NCBI GenBank assembly: GCA_963663775.1
Contig: OY760624.1
Coordinates: 930,001-994,000 of the forward strand
Direction: 5' to 3'
Source: G963663775 sp963663775
Lineage (GTDB): Bacteria; Bacillota; Clostridia; Oscillospirales; Butyricicoccaceae
Length of the DNA stretch: 64,000 nucleotides
In this document: positions 33,056 to 41,787 of the stretch, piece after piece
Layout of the letters: the number at the start of each line of letters is the position of its first letter
How positions within the stretch are numbered: position 1 is the stretch's first letter
Made by a program: the position numbers and the translations under genes
The notes under the pieces: generated by a model
The model's input: only the letters and a program-made list of their open reading frames with translations
The model's database searches: none
What the model was told of the DNA's origin: nothing

Positions 33056-33976
33056 ATGAAAATCGCATTTGATGTGGACGTACTAGCAAAACAAATGAGC
33101 ATCAATGACATGGTGCATCAGGTTGCAGATTGGGGCTACAAGTACATTGAGCAGTCCCCGCACCCACGCATCAATCCGTTCTATAAGCATCCGCTGTTCT
33201 CGCAGGAATGCGAGGCGGAATATCGCACCGCACTGCGGGAAACCGGCGTGGAAATTTCCTCGTTCATCGTGGTGTATCGCTGGTCTGGCCCGACCGAGGA
33301 ACAGCGTCTGCATGCGGTTGCAAACTGGAAGAAAATCGTGGAGCTTGCGGTCAATATGGGTGTACAGGTCATCAACACCGAGCTGTCCGGCGACCCGAAT
33401 CAGCAGGAAATCTGCAATGGTATGTGGTTCCGCTCGATGGAAGAATTGATGCCATTGTTTGAAAAAGAAGGCATTCGTGTGGAAATTCAGTCCCATCCGT
33501 ATGATTTCTGTGAGCTGAACAACGAAACCTGCGACATGGTCAAGTCCTTCCGCTCCAAGAATCTGGGATATGTGTATTCTTCTCCGCACGGCTTCTTCTA
33601 TGACCAAGGCAAGGGCGATGTGCGCTCCATGCTGCAGTATGCAGGCGATGAACTGACGCATGTGCTGTTTGCAGACACCTTCAACCAGACCATGGACTGC
33701 CGCTATATCGCAAATCCGCCCTGGCTCAATGCGCACGGCAAGGCTGACATCACCATCCATCAGCATCTGGCAATGGGCGAAGGCGATGTGGATTTCCCTG
33801 GCATTTTTGAAACCTTGCGTGACATGGACTTTGCCAACAAGCAGCTCCAGTCCAATGCCCCAAAGCTGGGCGGCGATAACATCGCTTGTGTTTCTTATTT
33901 CGGCTTCCCAGAAAAGATGGCAACACAGGCACCGGAAGCACGGGAACGCATCGAAAGAGAGCTGCTCGGCAAGTAA
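33056..33976 (+). CDS. Sugar isomerase/epimerase-fold protein, second copy
   Basis: The 306-residue protein is a further member of the same barrel family, with YIEQSPHPRINPFY, VQVINTELSGDPNQQ, VEIQSHPYDFCELN and HVLFADTFNQTMDCRYIANPP. It shares the likely metal-binding Glu, His and Asp pattern but is clearly divergent from its neighbour, so the two probably catalyse different steps. The ATG at 33056 lies seven bases after AAAGGAG. It is the last gene before a strong terminator. Confidence 0.78.
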   Translation: MKIAFDVDVLAKQMSINDMVHQVADWGYKYIEQSPHPRINPFYKHPLFSQECEAEYRTALRETGVEISSFIVVYRWSGPTEEQRLHAVANWKKIVELAVNMGVQVINTELSGDPNQQEICNGMWFRSMEELMPLFEKEGIRVEIQSHPYDFCELNNETCDMVKSFRSKNLGYVYSSPHGFFYDQGKGDVRSMLQYAGDELTHVLFADTFNQTMDCRYIANPPWLNAHGKADITIHQHLAMGEGDVDFPGIFETLRDMDFANKQLQSNAPKLGGDNIACVSYFGFPEKMATQAPEARERIERELLGK

Positions 33977-34001
33977 ATTTTTGCTTCCGCAACATGATTT
34001 T

Positions 34002-34057
34002 ACAACACCAAAACACCGGATACTGCATGCAGTACCCGGTGTTTTGGTGTTGTTTTT
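34002..34057. terminator. Very strong terminator after the catabolic operon
   Basis: ACAACACCAAAACACCGG pairs with CCGGTGTTTTGGTGTTGT, and the inner TACTGC/GCAGTA continues the stem. It is followed by TTTTT. The neighbouring minus-strand gene ends at 34059, so it may work in both directions. Confidence 0.92.
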
Positions 34058-34058
34058 C

Positions 34059-36014
34059 TCAATGCAGCAATGCACTGGTTCCGTGCTTATTTCGAAGCAT
34101 CTGATACATATCCATCGCTTCCTGGTCGTCTGGATGCACCGATTGATACACTTCCAATATTTTTTCGGCTTCTTGAAATTCGCCCCGTGCAATCAATGCA
34201 GCGGTTTGCTGCTTCACCTGCTGTGCCAAGGCGAAAAACTCATCTGTAATGGCTTTCTCCTCATGCAGTTCCTGCTGCAATTGCTCATCTATCTGGTGAA
34301 TGGGCTTGCTCAGCAAGGGATATGTCTTTGCGGCTTCCTTCAAGTTTTGCACATACCCCAATACATCGTTACATTCTTTTCTGTGCATCGCTTGGTGGAT
34401 ATAGAACGCCATGCTATGCAGTTGCGGCAAATATTCCAAATTTTCTTCACATAACGCTTCGCTTCGATAGGTTTTTTTGCACAACAGCATGAGTGCTGCT
34501 GTCGCTTGCAAAAACAATGCCGTTCCCACCTCTGCAGAAACTCGTTTTTCACCGACGCCATTCGCTGCCGCTTGCACGCTTATTTGTGCATCATAGGCAT
34601 AGCTATAAATGAGCGTCAATACCATCAATTCCGAAATCCAATGCAGCTGCAAAAGATTTTGCCGATTTCCCTGCAAATTCTTCACCCACTGCAAAACAAT
34701 CTGCGCAAAATCATCATGCGCTGCAACAATTTGTTTGACAATTTTCGCAAGTTCTTCCGGACGAACCTCCTCAATCATCAATAAAATGCCATGATTCAAT
34801 CGAACTGACCAATACAAAATATCTTCATAGGGCGAAGACATGGTCAATTCCATATGTCCCTGCAAGCAATCAAGCAACGCATAGGCGGTATTATGGTCAT
34901 TTTCGTCCAATGTTCTCAAACGGCAAAGAAGCAAAAACGCATCATCTTGCTCCATTTTTGCCAATGCCTCATATGCCGCCTTATCCTGCTGTAATTCCTG
35001 CTGAAATTGCCGCTGAAATTCCACCAAAAACGGCTGCGCATCCGCAGACAAGAGCGCATTGTAGCATATCGCCAGCGGTGCATACTGCTGCTGCTTTGCC
35101 AGCTGTATCACCAATGCAAGGTATGCGTGCTTGGCATGTTCCTCAGTGAGTGCGGTAAATACAACATCTGTGATTGCACCTTCTGCTTGGGCATATTGCT
35201 GCGATTCGAAATATCCCTGTGCGGACTGCAGCAGCGCATTTTGTATGATCTTGTCAGCTTTCAGCTGTGCAATCTGCGCTGCAAGCGACATATCCGTAGG
35301 ATATTCCTGCTGTTCCAGCTCCAACAACCGTAAATTTCTTTGATACTTTTCCAGCTTCACATGCGCATCAACATATCCATAATGATGCACCACCAGTTGC
35401 AGGGAATCGGCTTCTCCCGTGCGTTCAATATACTCAAATATACGTCTTTGGAAGTGTATTCCCGACCGTATACGGTGCAAACGCAGGCTCTTATGCTCAT
35501 CATATGACTCGCTTGACGCATCCCGATGCTCTCGTATGGTGCACTCTGCAGCATCACAGGTCATATGTACGCCATCACGGAAAAATTGCGTTAATGCCGA
35601 AAAATCCGCATCCAAGCACTCATCCGCATCGATATAGAAAAACCATTCGCCCTGTGCAGCATCTAAGGTACGATTGCGTGCCGCTGCGAAATCATCCGTC
35701 CACTCCACATGATAGACCGCATCGGCAAATTCCTCTGCCACCGACACCGTTTCATCCGTTGAACCGGTGTCGGCAATGAGCAGCTCACACGGAATCGCAT
35801 CACGTAAGGGCTGTAAGGAGGCGATGCATTTTTTCAAATTCTCCGCCTCATTGCGTACAATCATTCCAATGGTCAGTACAATTCCACTGTATGCTTGCAG
35901 CGGTGTGCTGTTTTCCTCCCGCACTGCAGCGATGTTCTGATGCTCCACCTTTACACTGCCAGCTAGATTCTGGTTTTGTGCGGCAAGCAGTTGCCCATCC
36001 CGTGTTATGCGCAT
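34059..36014 (-). CDS. Family 2 glycosyltransferase with a long TPR-like tail
   Basis: The 651-residue protein begins with a GT2 domain (about residues 45-250): IGMIVRNEAENLKKCIASL, IADTGSTDETVSVAEEFAD, and the acceptor/metal motif WFFYIDADECLDADF. From about 260 on it is helical, with TPR-like pairs such as NALLQSAQGYFESQQYAQAE and RGEFQEAEKILEVYQSVHPDD. In many clostridia such GT2-TPR proteins sit next to flagellin and glycosylate it. Here flagellin lies three genes upstream, so filament modification is a reasonable inference. The start at 36014 has AGGAG eight bases upstream. Confidence 0.82.
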   Translation of the reverse strand: MRITRDGQLLAAQNQNLAGSVKVEHQNIAAVREENSTPLQAYSGIVLTIGMIVRNEAENLKKCIASLQPLRDAIPCELLIADTGSTDETVSVAEEFADAVYHVEWTDDFAAARNRTLDAAQGEWFFYIDADECLDADFSALTQFFRDGVHMTCDAAECTIREHRDASSESYDEHKSLRLHRIRSGIHFQRRIFEYIERTGEADSLQLVVHHYGYVDAHVKLEKYQRNLRLLELEQQEYPTDMSLAAQIAQLKADKIIQNALLQSAQGYFESQQYAQAEGAITDVVFTALTEEHAKHAYLALVIQLAKQQQYAPLAICYNALLSADAQPFLVEFQRQFQQELQQDKAAYEALAKMEQDDAFLLLCRLRTLDENDHNTAYALLDCLQGHMELTMSSPYEDILYWSVRLNHGILLMIEEVRPEELAKIVKQIVAAHDDFAQIVLQWVKNLQGNRQNLLQLHWISELMVLTLIYSYAYDAQISVQAAANGVGEKRVSAEVGTALFLQATAALMLLCKKTYRSEALCEENLEYLPQLHSMAFYIHQAMHRKECNDVLGYVQNLKEAAKTYPLLSKPIHQIDEQLQQELHEEKAITDEFFALAQQVKQQTAALIARGEFQEAEKILEVYQSVHPDDQEAMDMYQMLRNKHGTSALLH

Positions 36015-36035
36015 TTCGTTTCTCCTGTCCATACT

Positions 36036-37640
36036 CTATTTCGTGCCAACCTTAATTTCTCCATCTGCAATGTAAATTCTACACATATTCTGCATATTGT
36101 CCACAATATAGTTTAGGTTGCCGATATTGATTTGTGCAGGCGGAAAGATTTTACTTGCTTCTATGAAGCTTCCCGCCGGATTTTGCTCTTTTTGAAGCTT
36201 CAAAAGTGCTTTTTCCAATTTGATGACCTGCACTTTTTCGACAGTCAGCTTCAAATTTAGGTCGCTCAATAATTTCTGATATTCTGCATCCAGCGCACCC
36301 TTGAAGGATTCCAAATAATCCACATTTTTTTGCGTATCCTCCACGCTCTGCTTGGTTTTATGCAGTTGGCTGGACAATTCTCTTTTCTTCGTATAATAAT
36401 CCGGGTCATTGCCCACGCTGATGGTAATCTTTCGATTAACCTCGTTTCCAATCACTTTGGCAGTCACACTCTCACGCGCAGAGATAACACCGCCGATAAT
36501 CACACCTCGACCGTTTTTTGCCTTGACATGTCCATTGCACGCAATCGTGCTGTTAATAATCATGTCAGCGGTGACAGAACCGCCTGCGTGCATCCGGCAA
36601 TTCTCAATATACTTGCATTTAATATCGCCTTTTGCATGAATGCTGCTATTTGCAGAGCCTTTCACACCGGTTGCAATGCGAATGTTTTTCCCTGCATGCA
36701 GGTTGGCGTTCTCAACCGTTCCCCGAATATTGATATCGCCCGTTGCCTTTACCGTGAAGCCCTCCATCACATTTCCGGAAATCTCCACCGTTCCAATGGC
36801 ATCAATGTTGCCCACAGTGCTGTCGACATCTCCGGTAATGGTCATGACCTGCTCCACCTGAAAGGCTTGATTGACATAACGGATTTGCCCTTCGCATTTG
36901 GCACGCAGTTCTGTCTGGTCTTCATTCAGTTCTGTATTTTTTCCAATCGGCACAAAGGGCGGATTGCCGGGCTTTGCCTGCACCGCCACACCCGTAACGG
37001 TCATCCCGTCAGTGCCCGATGTGGCAGGGATAATGGTACAAATCACCTGTTCTGCCTTGACTTGTTGAATCAAATTCAGGTTCTTATAGTCAACCTTGTC
37101 GGTTTCATTGACGGCAAAGGATGCTTTTTTTTCACGTTCGAAGTGCTCAATCACCCGCCCATTTTCGCCGTCACAAGGGTTCATACCTCTTGCAACGATA
37201 TACAGATGCCCTTTCTGCGGGGACTCTAACATCTTCTGTATTACAGTTTCATCCATGCCGTATATGATATTTTGCTGCGCCAATGCCTGCTGCAAATCCT
37301 GCTGGGTCAATGCATTGCCGGAAAATGCGCTTGGAAAAATGATGCTCCACGCCAACATTTTGTCATCCGAAACGCTTGCAAAGCACCGTTCATCCATGGG
37401 CGCAGGGTCTTCCTCTGCCAAAATCTGTTCTTCTATCGTTTTATGAATCTGCTCGGCAATCGGCTGCAGCTGTTTGATATATCGCTGTGCATCAATTGAC
37501 AGCATTTTATCCTCTGCGGACAGCGACAAAAATTCAGACCCTGAGATTTGCTCCAGAACCGCAAGCAGTGCACTGGCATCTTTGCGTCGTTCCTCACCCT
37601 TTATCAGTTTTTGCTGCATTGTTTCTCTCATAGACATCAT
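36036..37640 (-). CDS. FapA/DUF342-family protein
   Basis: The 534-residue protein is a DUF342/FapA polymer-forming protein. The central region is a right-handed beta-helix-like run of short Gly/Ala strands (GTVEISGNVMEGFTVKATG, NIRGTVENANLHAGKNIRI, GSVTADMIINSTIACNGHV), followed by a coiled coil (SQLHKTKQSVEDTQKNVDYL). Members are often found near flagellar or c-di-GMP genes in Firmicutes, but their function is not settled. AAAGGAGG lies eight bases upstream of the ATG. Confidence 0.85.
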   Translation of the reverse strand: MMSMRETMQQKLIKGEERRKDASALLAVLEQISGSEFLSLSAEDKMLSIDAQRYIKQLQPIAEQIHKTIEEQILAEEDPAPMDERCFASVSDDKMLAWSIIFPSAFSGNALTQQDLQQALAQQNIIYGMDETVIQKMLESPQKGHLYIVARGMNPCDGENGRVIEHFEREKKASFAVNETDKVDYKNLNLIQQVKAEQVICTIIPATSGTDGMTVTGVAVQAKPGNPPFVPIGKNTELNEDQTELRAKCEGQIRYVNQAFQVEQVMTITGDVDSTVGNIDAIGTVEISGNVMEGFTVKATGDINIRGTVENANLHAGKNIRIATGVKGSANSSIHAKGDIKCKYIENCRMHAGGSVTADMIINSTIACNGHVKAKNGRGVIIGGVISARESVTAKVIGNEVNRKITISVGNDPDYYTKKRELSSQLHKTKQSVEDTQKNVDYLESFKGALDAEYQKLLSDLNLKLTVEKVQVIKLEKALLKLQKEQNPAGSFIEASKIFPPAQINIGNLNYIVDNMQNMCRIYIADGEIKVGTK

Positions 37641-37718
37641 CTCTTACGCCTCCTTTAATAAGGATATTCAGGATTGTATGGAACAAATCCTTCTATCTGT
37701 CTGACCGATACACACGCA

Positions 37719-38378
37719 TCATCGATTTCTGCGGCGTTGAATTTCCTCTCGCTGTAGTGCAAAAATAATGCGGCACAGGCGGTCCATCTCTCGTTCACTG
37801 ATTTCTTCTATGCTAACGCCGTATACCGTGCCGGCATCACGCTGCATGCCTTTTCGCCGCACCTTTGCCAAAAAGCTAAACTCTTTTTCCTTTTCCTGCA
37901 TCTTTAGCTTGCGTATTAAAACATCTTCTCCCAACTCCAAATTGCAGTCTGCCACAAACCCAACGCCGCAAAGGCTGACATCAAGCAGCTTAACGGGAAA
38001 CAGCCGATGCGCCATCTGCTCCGGTGCTTCCTCTTCCTCTGGATGCAGTAAAATTTCTCCTAATGCATCGGTACGGATGCGGAAAAACCCTCTTTTTTCA
38101 AAATTATCAAACAAGGTCACATTGCTGATGCGCCAAAATTTTTCATTGGATATGTAAATATTCCCGCCAAGTGAAAACTTGCCCTCTGATGTGCTGAAGA
38201 TATTGATTTTCACGGGTGCATTATAATAGTGCAGCGGCATCCGTTCCCCCTTGCTGGAAACGATGTCCAATGTTTCATCTCCAACTGCACCGACTTTTCC
38301 CGGGCTTAATAAGTCGTTGTCCATGGTACGCACTTCACATGGACTCCCGATGCATTTTTTCAACTCAATTGGTATCAT
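37719..38378 (-). CDS. PilZ-domain c-di-GMP receptor (YcgR-like)
   Basis: The 219-residue protein has an N-terminal YcgR-like domain and a C-terminal PilZ domain. The c-di-GMP contacts are visible: KRGFFRIRTD (RxxxR-type) and DVSLCGVGF (a D-x-S-x-x-G motif). Such proteins couple c-di-GMP to flagellar speed or direction. Its position between FapA and flagellin, close to an EAL-HDOD protein, supports that role. GGAGGG lies five bases upstream of the ATG. Confidence 0.87.
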   Translation of the reverse strand: MIPIELKKCIGSPCEVRTMDNDLLSPGKVGAVGDETLDIVSSKGERMPLHYYNAPVKINIFSTSEGKFSLGGNIYISNEKFWRISNVTLFDNFEKRGFFRIRTDALGEILLHPEEEEAPEQMAHRLFPVKLLDVSLCGVGFVADCNLELGEDVLIRKLKMQEKEKEFSFLAKVRRKGMQRDAGTVYGVSIEEISEREMDRLCRIIFALQREEIQRRRNR

Positions 38379-38484
38379 ACGCGCCCTCCAGCATGCTCCT
38401 TGAAACAGAAACTCTTTTCTATAATCTTATCACATTTCACCTCTCAATGCAATTGATTTTCTCTGTTTTTCATGAAATATAACC

Positions 38485-38523
38485 AAAAAACGGTCATCCG
38501 CATCCTGCGAATGACCGTTTTTA
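38485..38523. terminator. Terminator of flagellin
   Basis: AAAAAACGGTCAT pairs with ATGACCGTTTTT, with an inner CGC/GCG. It follows the flagellin stop codon by about 31 bases on the minus strand. Confidence 0.88.
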
Positions 38524-38553
38524 TCAAAACAGCTGTTATAAAGTTTGATAGGT

Positions 38554-40269
38554 TTACTGGAGGAGCTGGAGAACTGCCTGCGGTGCACTGTTTGCCTGTG
38601 CCAGCATGGACTGTGCAGCCTGCAGCAGAATATTGGACTGGGTATAGCTCATCATTTCTGTTGCCATGTCGGTATCACGAATCTGAGAGTTTGCAGATGT
38701 GATATTTTCAGAGGTGTTGTCCAAGTTGTCGATGGTGTATTCCAGACGATTCTGAATTGCACCCAAGTTTGCGCGGTTGGTAGACACCTGGTTGATTGCG
38801 TTATTGATGGTTTCGATAGCATCTGCTGCTGCATCTGCAGTGGAAACATCTAAGTTATCCGTACCAATGCCAACTGCAGACAGGTTATCAATTGCGACAT
38901 TTACCATATTGAAAGAATCTGCGCTGTCACCAATCTGGAGAGTCAGTCCCTGATTGCCACCTGCCTTGCTGCTGCCGCCTTCCAAGCCAAGGTCGGAAGC
39001 AGTAGTGCCATCGTTAACATCGCTAAACGAGAACGAGCAATCTTCGTCACCGCTGTACTCAACGACAAAGTTACCATTGTCACCTGCAGAAACTGTGAAC
39101 TCAGTGCTGTCCAAGTAGCCGTCATCACCAGATACCAGATTGTTCTGTGTATTATATGCATCGACTGCGGTTCGAACATCAGTCTGTAGTACACCAGAAG
39201 CCGTATCCATGTCATCGCCATTTGTAATACCAGCAGTCATAGTAACAGAAACGGTTGTACCGTTAATCTTCATCTGGAATTTGTCAGCTGCTGCAACATC
39301 TGTTCCATCATATGTAACAGTTGCTGTGTTAGTGCTTGTAACCGCTGCCGCCGTAGGATCGACCAAGTTACCCATAACGCTTGTGCCAATATTCGCAACA
39401 GTTACTGCGGTGCCCGAACTATCTGTTGATCCAAGATAAGAAACCTCAGAATCGTAATCCTCATTATCGCTTTTAATGGAGAAAGTACCAGCACCAGAAT
39501 CATATTCAACGGAAACAGATCCTGTGACACCTTGATCTTCCATCGCACTGTTGATGGTATCCTGCAACTTAGTCGCAATATCATCTCCAACATCAGCCGC
39601 CAAGGCTGTACCACTGTAGTCCACATCCAACAAAGCGGTCAATGCAGCATTGTCGGAATCCGTCCAATCAATCTTGACAGTCTGTCCATCAATGGAAAGA
39701 ACATCAATCGCTGCAACGGCTGTGTCAATATTGGTAAGGTCTGCATTATTAACAACTGCGGTTGTCAATTCTGCTGCTTCACTGTCTGCAACATCAGCAC
39801 CACTAAATGCGCTTCCGTCGGTGGTGATGGAGCCGCCGCCCAAAGAGCCATCCAGCAAGGTGATGCCGTTGAACTCGGTGGACTCTGCAATGCGAGTAAT
39901 TTCACTATTGAGTGCATCCACTTCGGACTGGATTGCCTCACGGTCTACTTCGTCCTGAATGGTGCCGTTTGCAGACTTTGTGGAAAGTTCCACCATACGG
40001 TTCAGCATGGAGTGAATCTGAGAGGTTGCGCCTTCTGCGGTCTGTACCAAGGAGATGCCGTCCTGTGCGTTGTCAGATGCGGTGTCCAAACCAGCAATCT
40101 GGGACTTCATCTTTTCGCTGATTGCCAAGCCGGAAGCGTCATCCGCTGCGCTGTTAATCTTATAGCCGGAAGACAGCTTTTGCAGGCTATTCGCTACCTG
40201 ATTGTTGTTGATGTTCAATTGGCGATTGGCGTTGATTGCCATCGCATTTGTTCTTACTACCATTCCCAT
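38554..40269 (-). CDS. fliC: Flagellin
   Basis: The 571-residue filament subunit has the conserved ends: MVVRTNAMAINANRQLNINN, SSGYKINSAADDASGLAIS and MKSQIAGLDTASDNAQDGIS at the N-terminus, and NRLEYTIDNLDNTSENITSA to the end VLQLLQ at the C-terminus. Between about residues 140 and 460 lies a long Thr/Ser/Asp/Ala-rich variable domain (D2/D3), far more than the 270-residue minimal flagellins; it is exposed on the filament and a target for glycosylation. The ATG at 40269 is seven bases after GGAGG. The leader carries two hairpins. Confidence 0.95.
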   Translation of the reverse strand: MGMVVRTNAMAINANRQLNINNNQVANSLQKLSSGYKINSAADDASGLAISEKMKSQIAGLDTASDNAQDGISLVQTAEGATSQIHSMLNRMVELSTKSANGTIQDEVDREAIQSEVDALNSEITRIAESTEFNGITLLDGSLGGGSITTDGSAFSGADVADSEAAELTTAVVNNADLTNIDTAVAAIDVLSIDGQTVKIDWTDSDNAALTALLDVDYSGTALAADVGDDIATKLQDTINSAMEDQGVTGSVSVEYDSGAGTFSIKSDNEDYDSEVSYLGSTDSSGTAVTVANIGTSVMGNLVDPTAAAVTSTNTATVTYDGTDVAAADKFQMKINGTTVSVTMTAGITNGDDMDTASGVLQTDVRTAVDAYNTQNNLVSGDDGYLDSTEFTVSAGDNGNFVVEYSGDEDCSFSFSDVNDGTTASDLGLEGGSSKAGGNQGLTLQIGDSADSFNMVNVAIDNLSAVGIGTDNLDVSTADAAADAIETINNAINQVSTNRANLGAIQNRLEYTIDNLDNTSENITSANSQIRDTDMATEMMSYTQSNILLQAAQSMLAQANSAPQAVLQLLQ

Positions 40270-40275
40270 AACAAT

Positions 40276-40378
40276 ACCTCCGTGTTATCGTAAATAGTTT
40301 GTATCGCAAGAAAATCCTTTTCCCTGCGTCTTCATTGTATAAAGGGAATCACCGGCGGGCCCTTGCCAGTACCCCTTA
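40276..40378 (-). promoter_or_regulatory. Structured flagellin leader with two hairpins and GGA sites
   Basis: Read on the transcript, an upstream hairpin spans 40340-40378 (TAAGGGG and CTGGC pair with GCCGG and CCCTTTA). A second hairpin at 40305-40328 has a CGCA/TGCG base and an AAAA/TTTT stem exposing GGA in its loop. Downstream, CACGGAGGT (40276-40284) is the Shine-Dalgarno sequence and also contains GGA. A GGA loop plus a GGA-containing ribosome site is the arrangement that CsrA uses to repress hag in Bacillus subtilis. No clear sigma-28 promoter was found in the leader. Confidence 0.5.
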
Positions 40379-40423
40379 CGTATAAAGTTATTGTCTGTTT
40401 TTCAAAAAATCGAAATAAAAGAG

Positions 40424-40464
40424 TTGCACAAACTATCCTTTTATTTTTTGGCATTTTTGTGCAA
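40424..40464 (-). terminator. Terminator of the EAL-HDOD gene
   Basis: TTGCACAAA and TTTGTGCAA form a 9-bp perfect stem, followed on the minus strand by CTCTTTTATTT. It insulates flagellin from the upstream gene. Confidence 0.65.
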
Positions 40465-40495
40465 TCTTCCTGTTCTGCAGCCTTGCTCCACGCAC

Positions 40496-41725
40496 TCAGC
40501 CCCGGTCAGACTGCTGCAGCTCATTCCATGTTTCGTTGCTGCTTTCCACGGCCTCAAAATAACGCCTTGCAATCGTGTTGACCGGAATCTGCAATGCCTC
40601 CGCTTTCTTTGTCATCTTGCCCCACTCACCCTTTTCGTAGGCAAAACAAAGCTCCAGCAAATCGCCATAAATGCCGGTATGCTGCACCAACGCTTCTTTG
40701 ATTTCATCCGAAAGCGGCAGCTGCTCCACGGCATCTTCAATAGACACCTCCAGCAAAATATCCAATGTAGAGAACATGCCCAAGATATACGCATCCGATT
40801 TCGACAGATTTTTCAGCACACTGGTGGTCGTGATAAGCTTTTGGCAGAGGATTGCCCTTTGGAAGGCGGTTTTAATCACTTCATCCTGCATGCCGTCATC
40901 GGGGCTGAAGCTCAGCAGATAAATCCACTGCTTAAGCGATTCCAATCCCAAAATCATCAGTGCCTGCTTGACCTCTTTCACCGGATTTCGCAGCGCAAAA
41001 TAGGAGGAATTGACCAGCTTCATGAGTGAAAACGCCAAGGTAACGTCCACACTGATGATATTTGCCACCTCGTCCATGTCCGGCTGTTCTTTGGTGATTT
41101 CTCCCATCAAGCGAAAGAAGTTCGACTGCAAATGGTCCATGCGGTGGGTTTTGGTGCGCACCATTTCCGCCACAGAAGTGCCTTGGAAGAAATCAACGCC
41201 CATTTCCAATGCTTTCTCCTGCATTGCCTTATCATTCACATTGAATGCAATCGTCTGAATGCTGTATCGTTTGCAAAAATCAATATCTTTCTGCAAATCT
41301 CGCTCACTTTTCAGCTTGAAATCAAGCTTCATGAAGCTTGTTTTGGGGAGTATCTCCAGATAGCGTGTGTTTACCTCAAATCCTACCACTGCCAAGCGAT
41401 AGCCTTTTTCACGATAATCCTCCAGAATTTTTCTGCTCTCCGGATGTATCAGCACATTTTCTTCAATCTGCATCACCAGCTTATTTTTCTCAAAAATGCT
41501 GGGAATATCCTGCCGCAGCAAGTTGGGCGTAAAGGTTAAAAACGCATCTTTATCGTCCAAAAAGTTGGACTGCCCCAAGTTATTGAACACTTCTGCCATT
41601 GCAATCGCCACGTGCTGGTCCCGCTGATTGTATAATAAACTGCTGTCCTGCTGATACAGTAGCTCATATGCCACCACTTTATGTTCTCTATTCATGATTG
41701 GCTGCCTTGTAATATAGGTTTCCAT
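40496..41725 (-). CDS. EAL-HDOD signalling protein with a degenerate EAL domain
   Basis: The 409-residue protein has an N-terminal EAL-like domain and a C-terminal HDOD domain (about 200-400: VANIISVDVTLAFSLMKLVNS, EVKQALMILGLESLKQWIYL). The EAL motif reads YELLYQQ, and the metal-binding DDFG block is replaced by VVGFEVN, so no phosphodiesterase activity is expected. Such YuxH/CmpA-like proteins probably act as signal-dependent scaffolds. Its place between flagellin and the FtsA-like gene suggests a role in motility. AGGAGG precedes the ATG. Confidence 0.85.
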   Translation of the reverse strand: METYITRQPIMNREHKVVAYELLYQQDSSLLYNQRDQHVAIAMAEVFNNLGQSNFLDDKDAFLTFTPNLLRQDIPSIFEKNKLVMQIEENVLIHPESRKILEDYREKGYRLAVVGFEVNTRYLEILPKTSFMKLDFKLKSERDLQKDIDFCKRYSIQTIAFNVNDKAMQEKALEMGVDFFQGTSVAEMVRTKTHRMDHLQSNFFRLMGEITKEQPDMDEVANIISVDVTLAFSLMKLVNSSYFALRNPVKEVKQALMILGLESLKQWIYLLSFSPDDGMQDEVIKTAFQRAILCQKLITTTSVLKNLSKSDAYILGMFSTLDILLEVSIEDAVEQLPLSDEIKEALVQHTGIYGDLLELCFAYEKGEWGKMTKKAEALQIPVNTIARRYFEAVESSNETWNELQQSDRG

Positions 41726-41787
41726 TGCGTTCCTCCTGATAAAGTTGGGGGCAAACAGGGTCGGCTTTCACACGTACACTGCCTAAG

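Noticed and set aside
40270..40495. Possible c-di-GMP riboswitch or sigma-28 promoter upstream of flagellin
   Set aside because: I found neither the conserved GEMM core nor a TAAA-N15-GCCGATAA pattern. Only the two hairpins and the GGA sites are supported.
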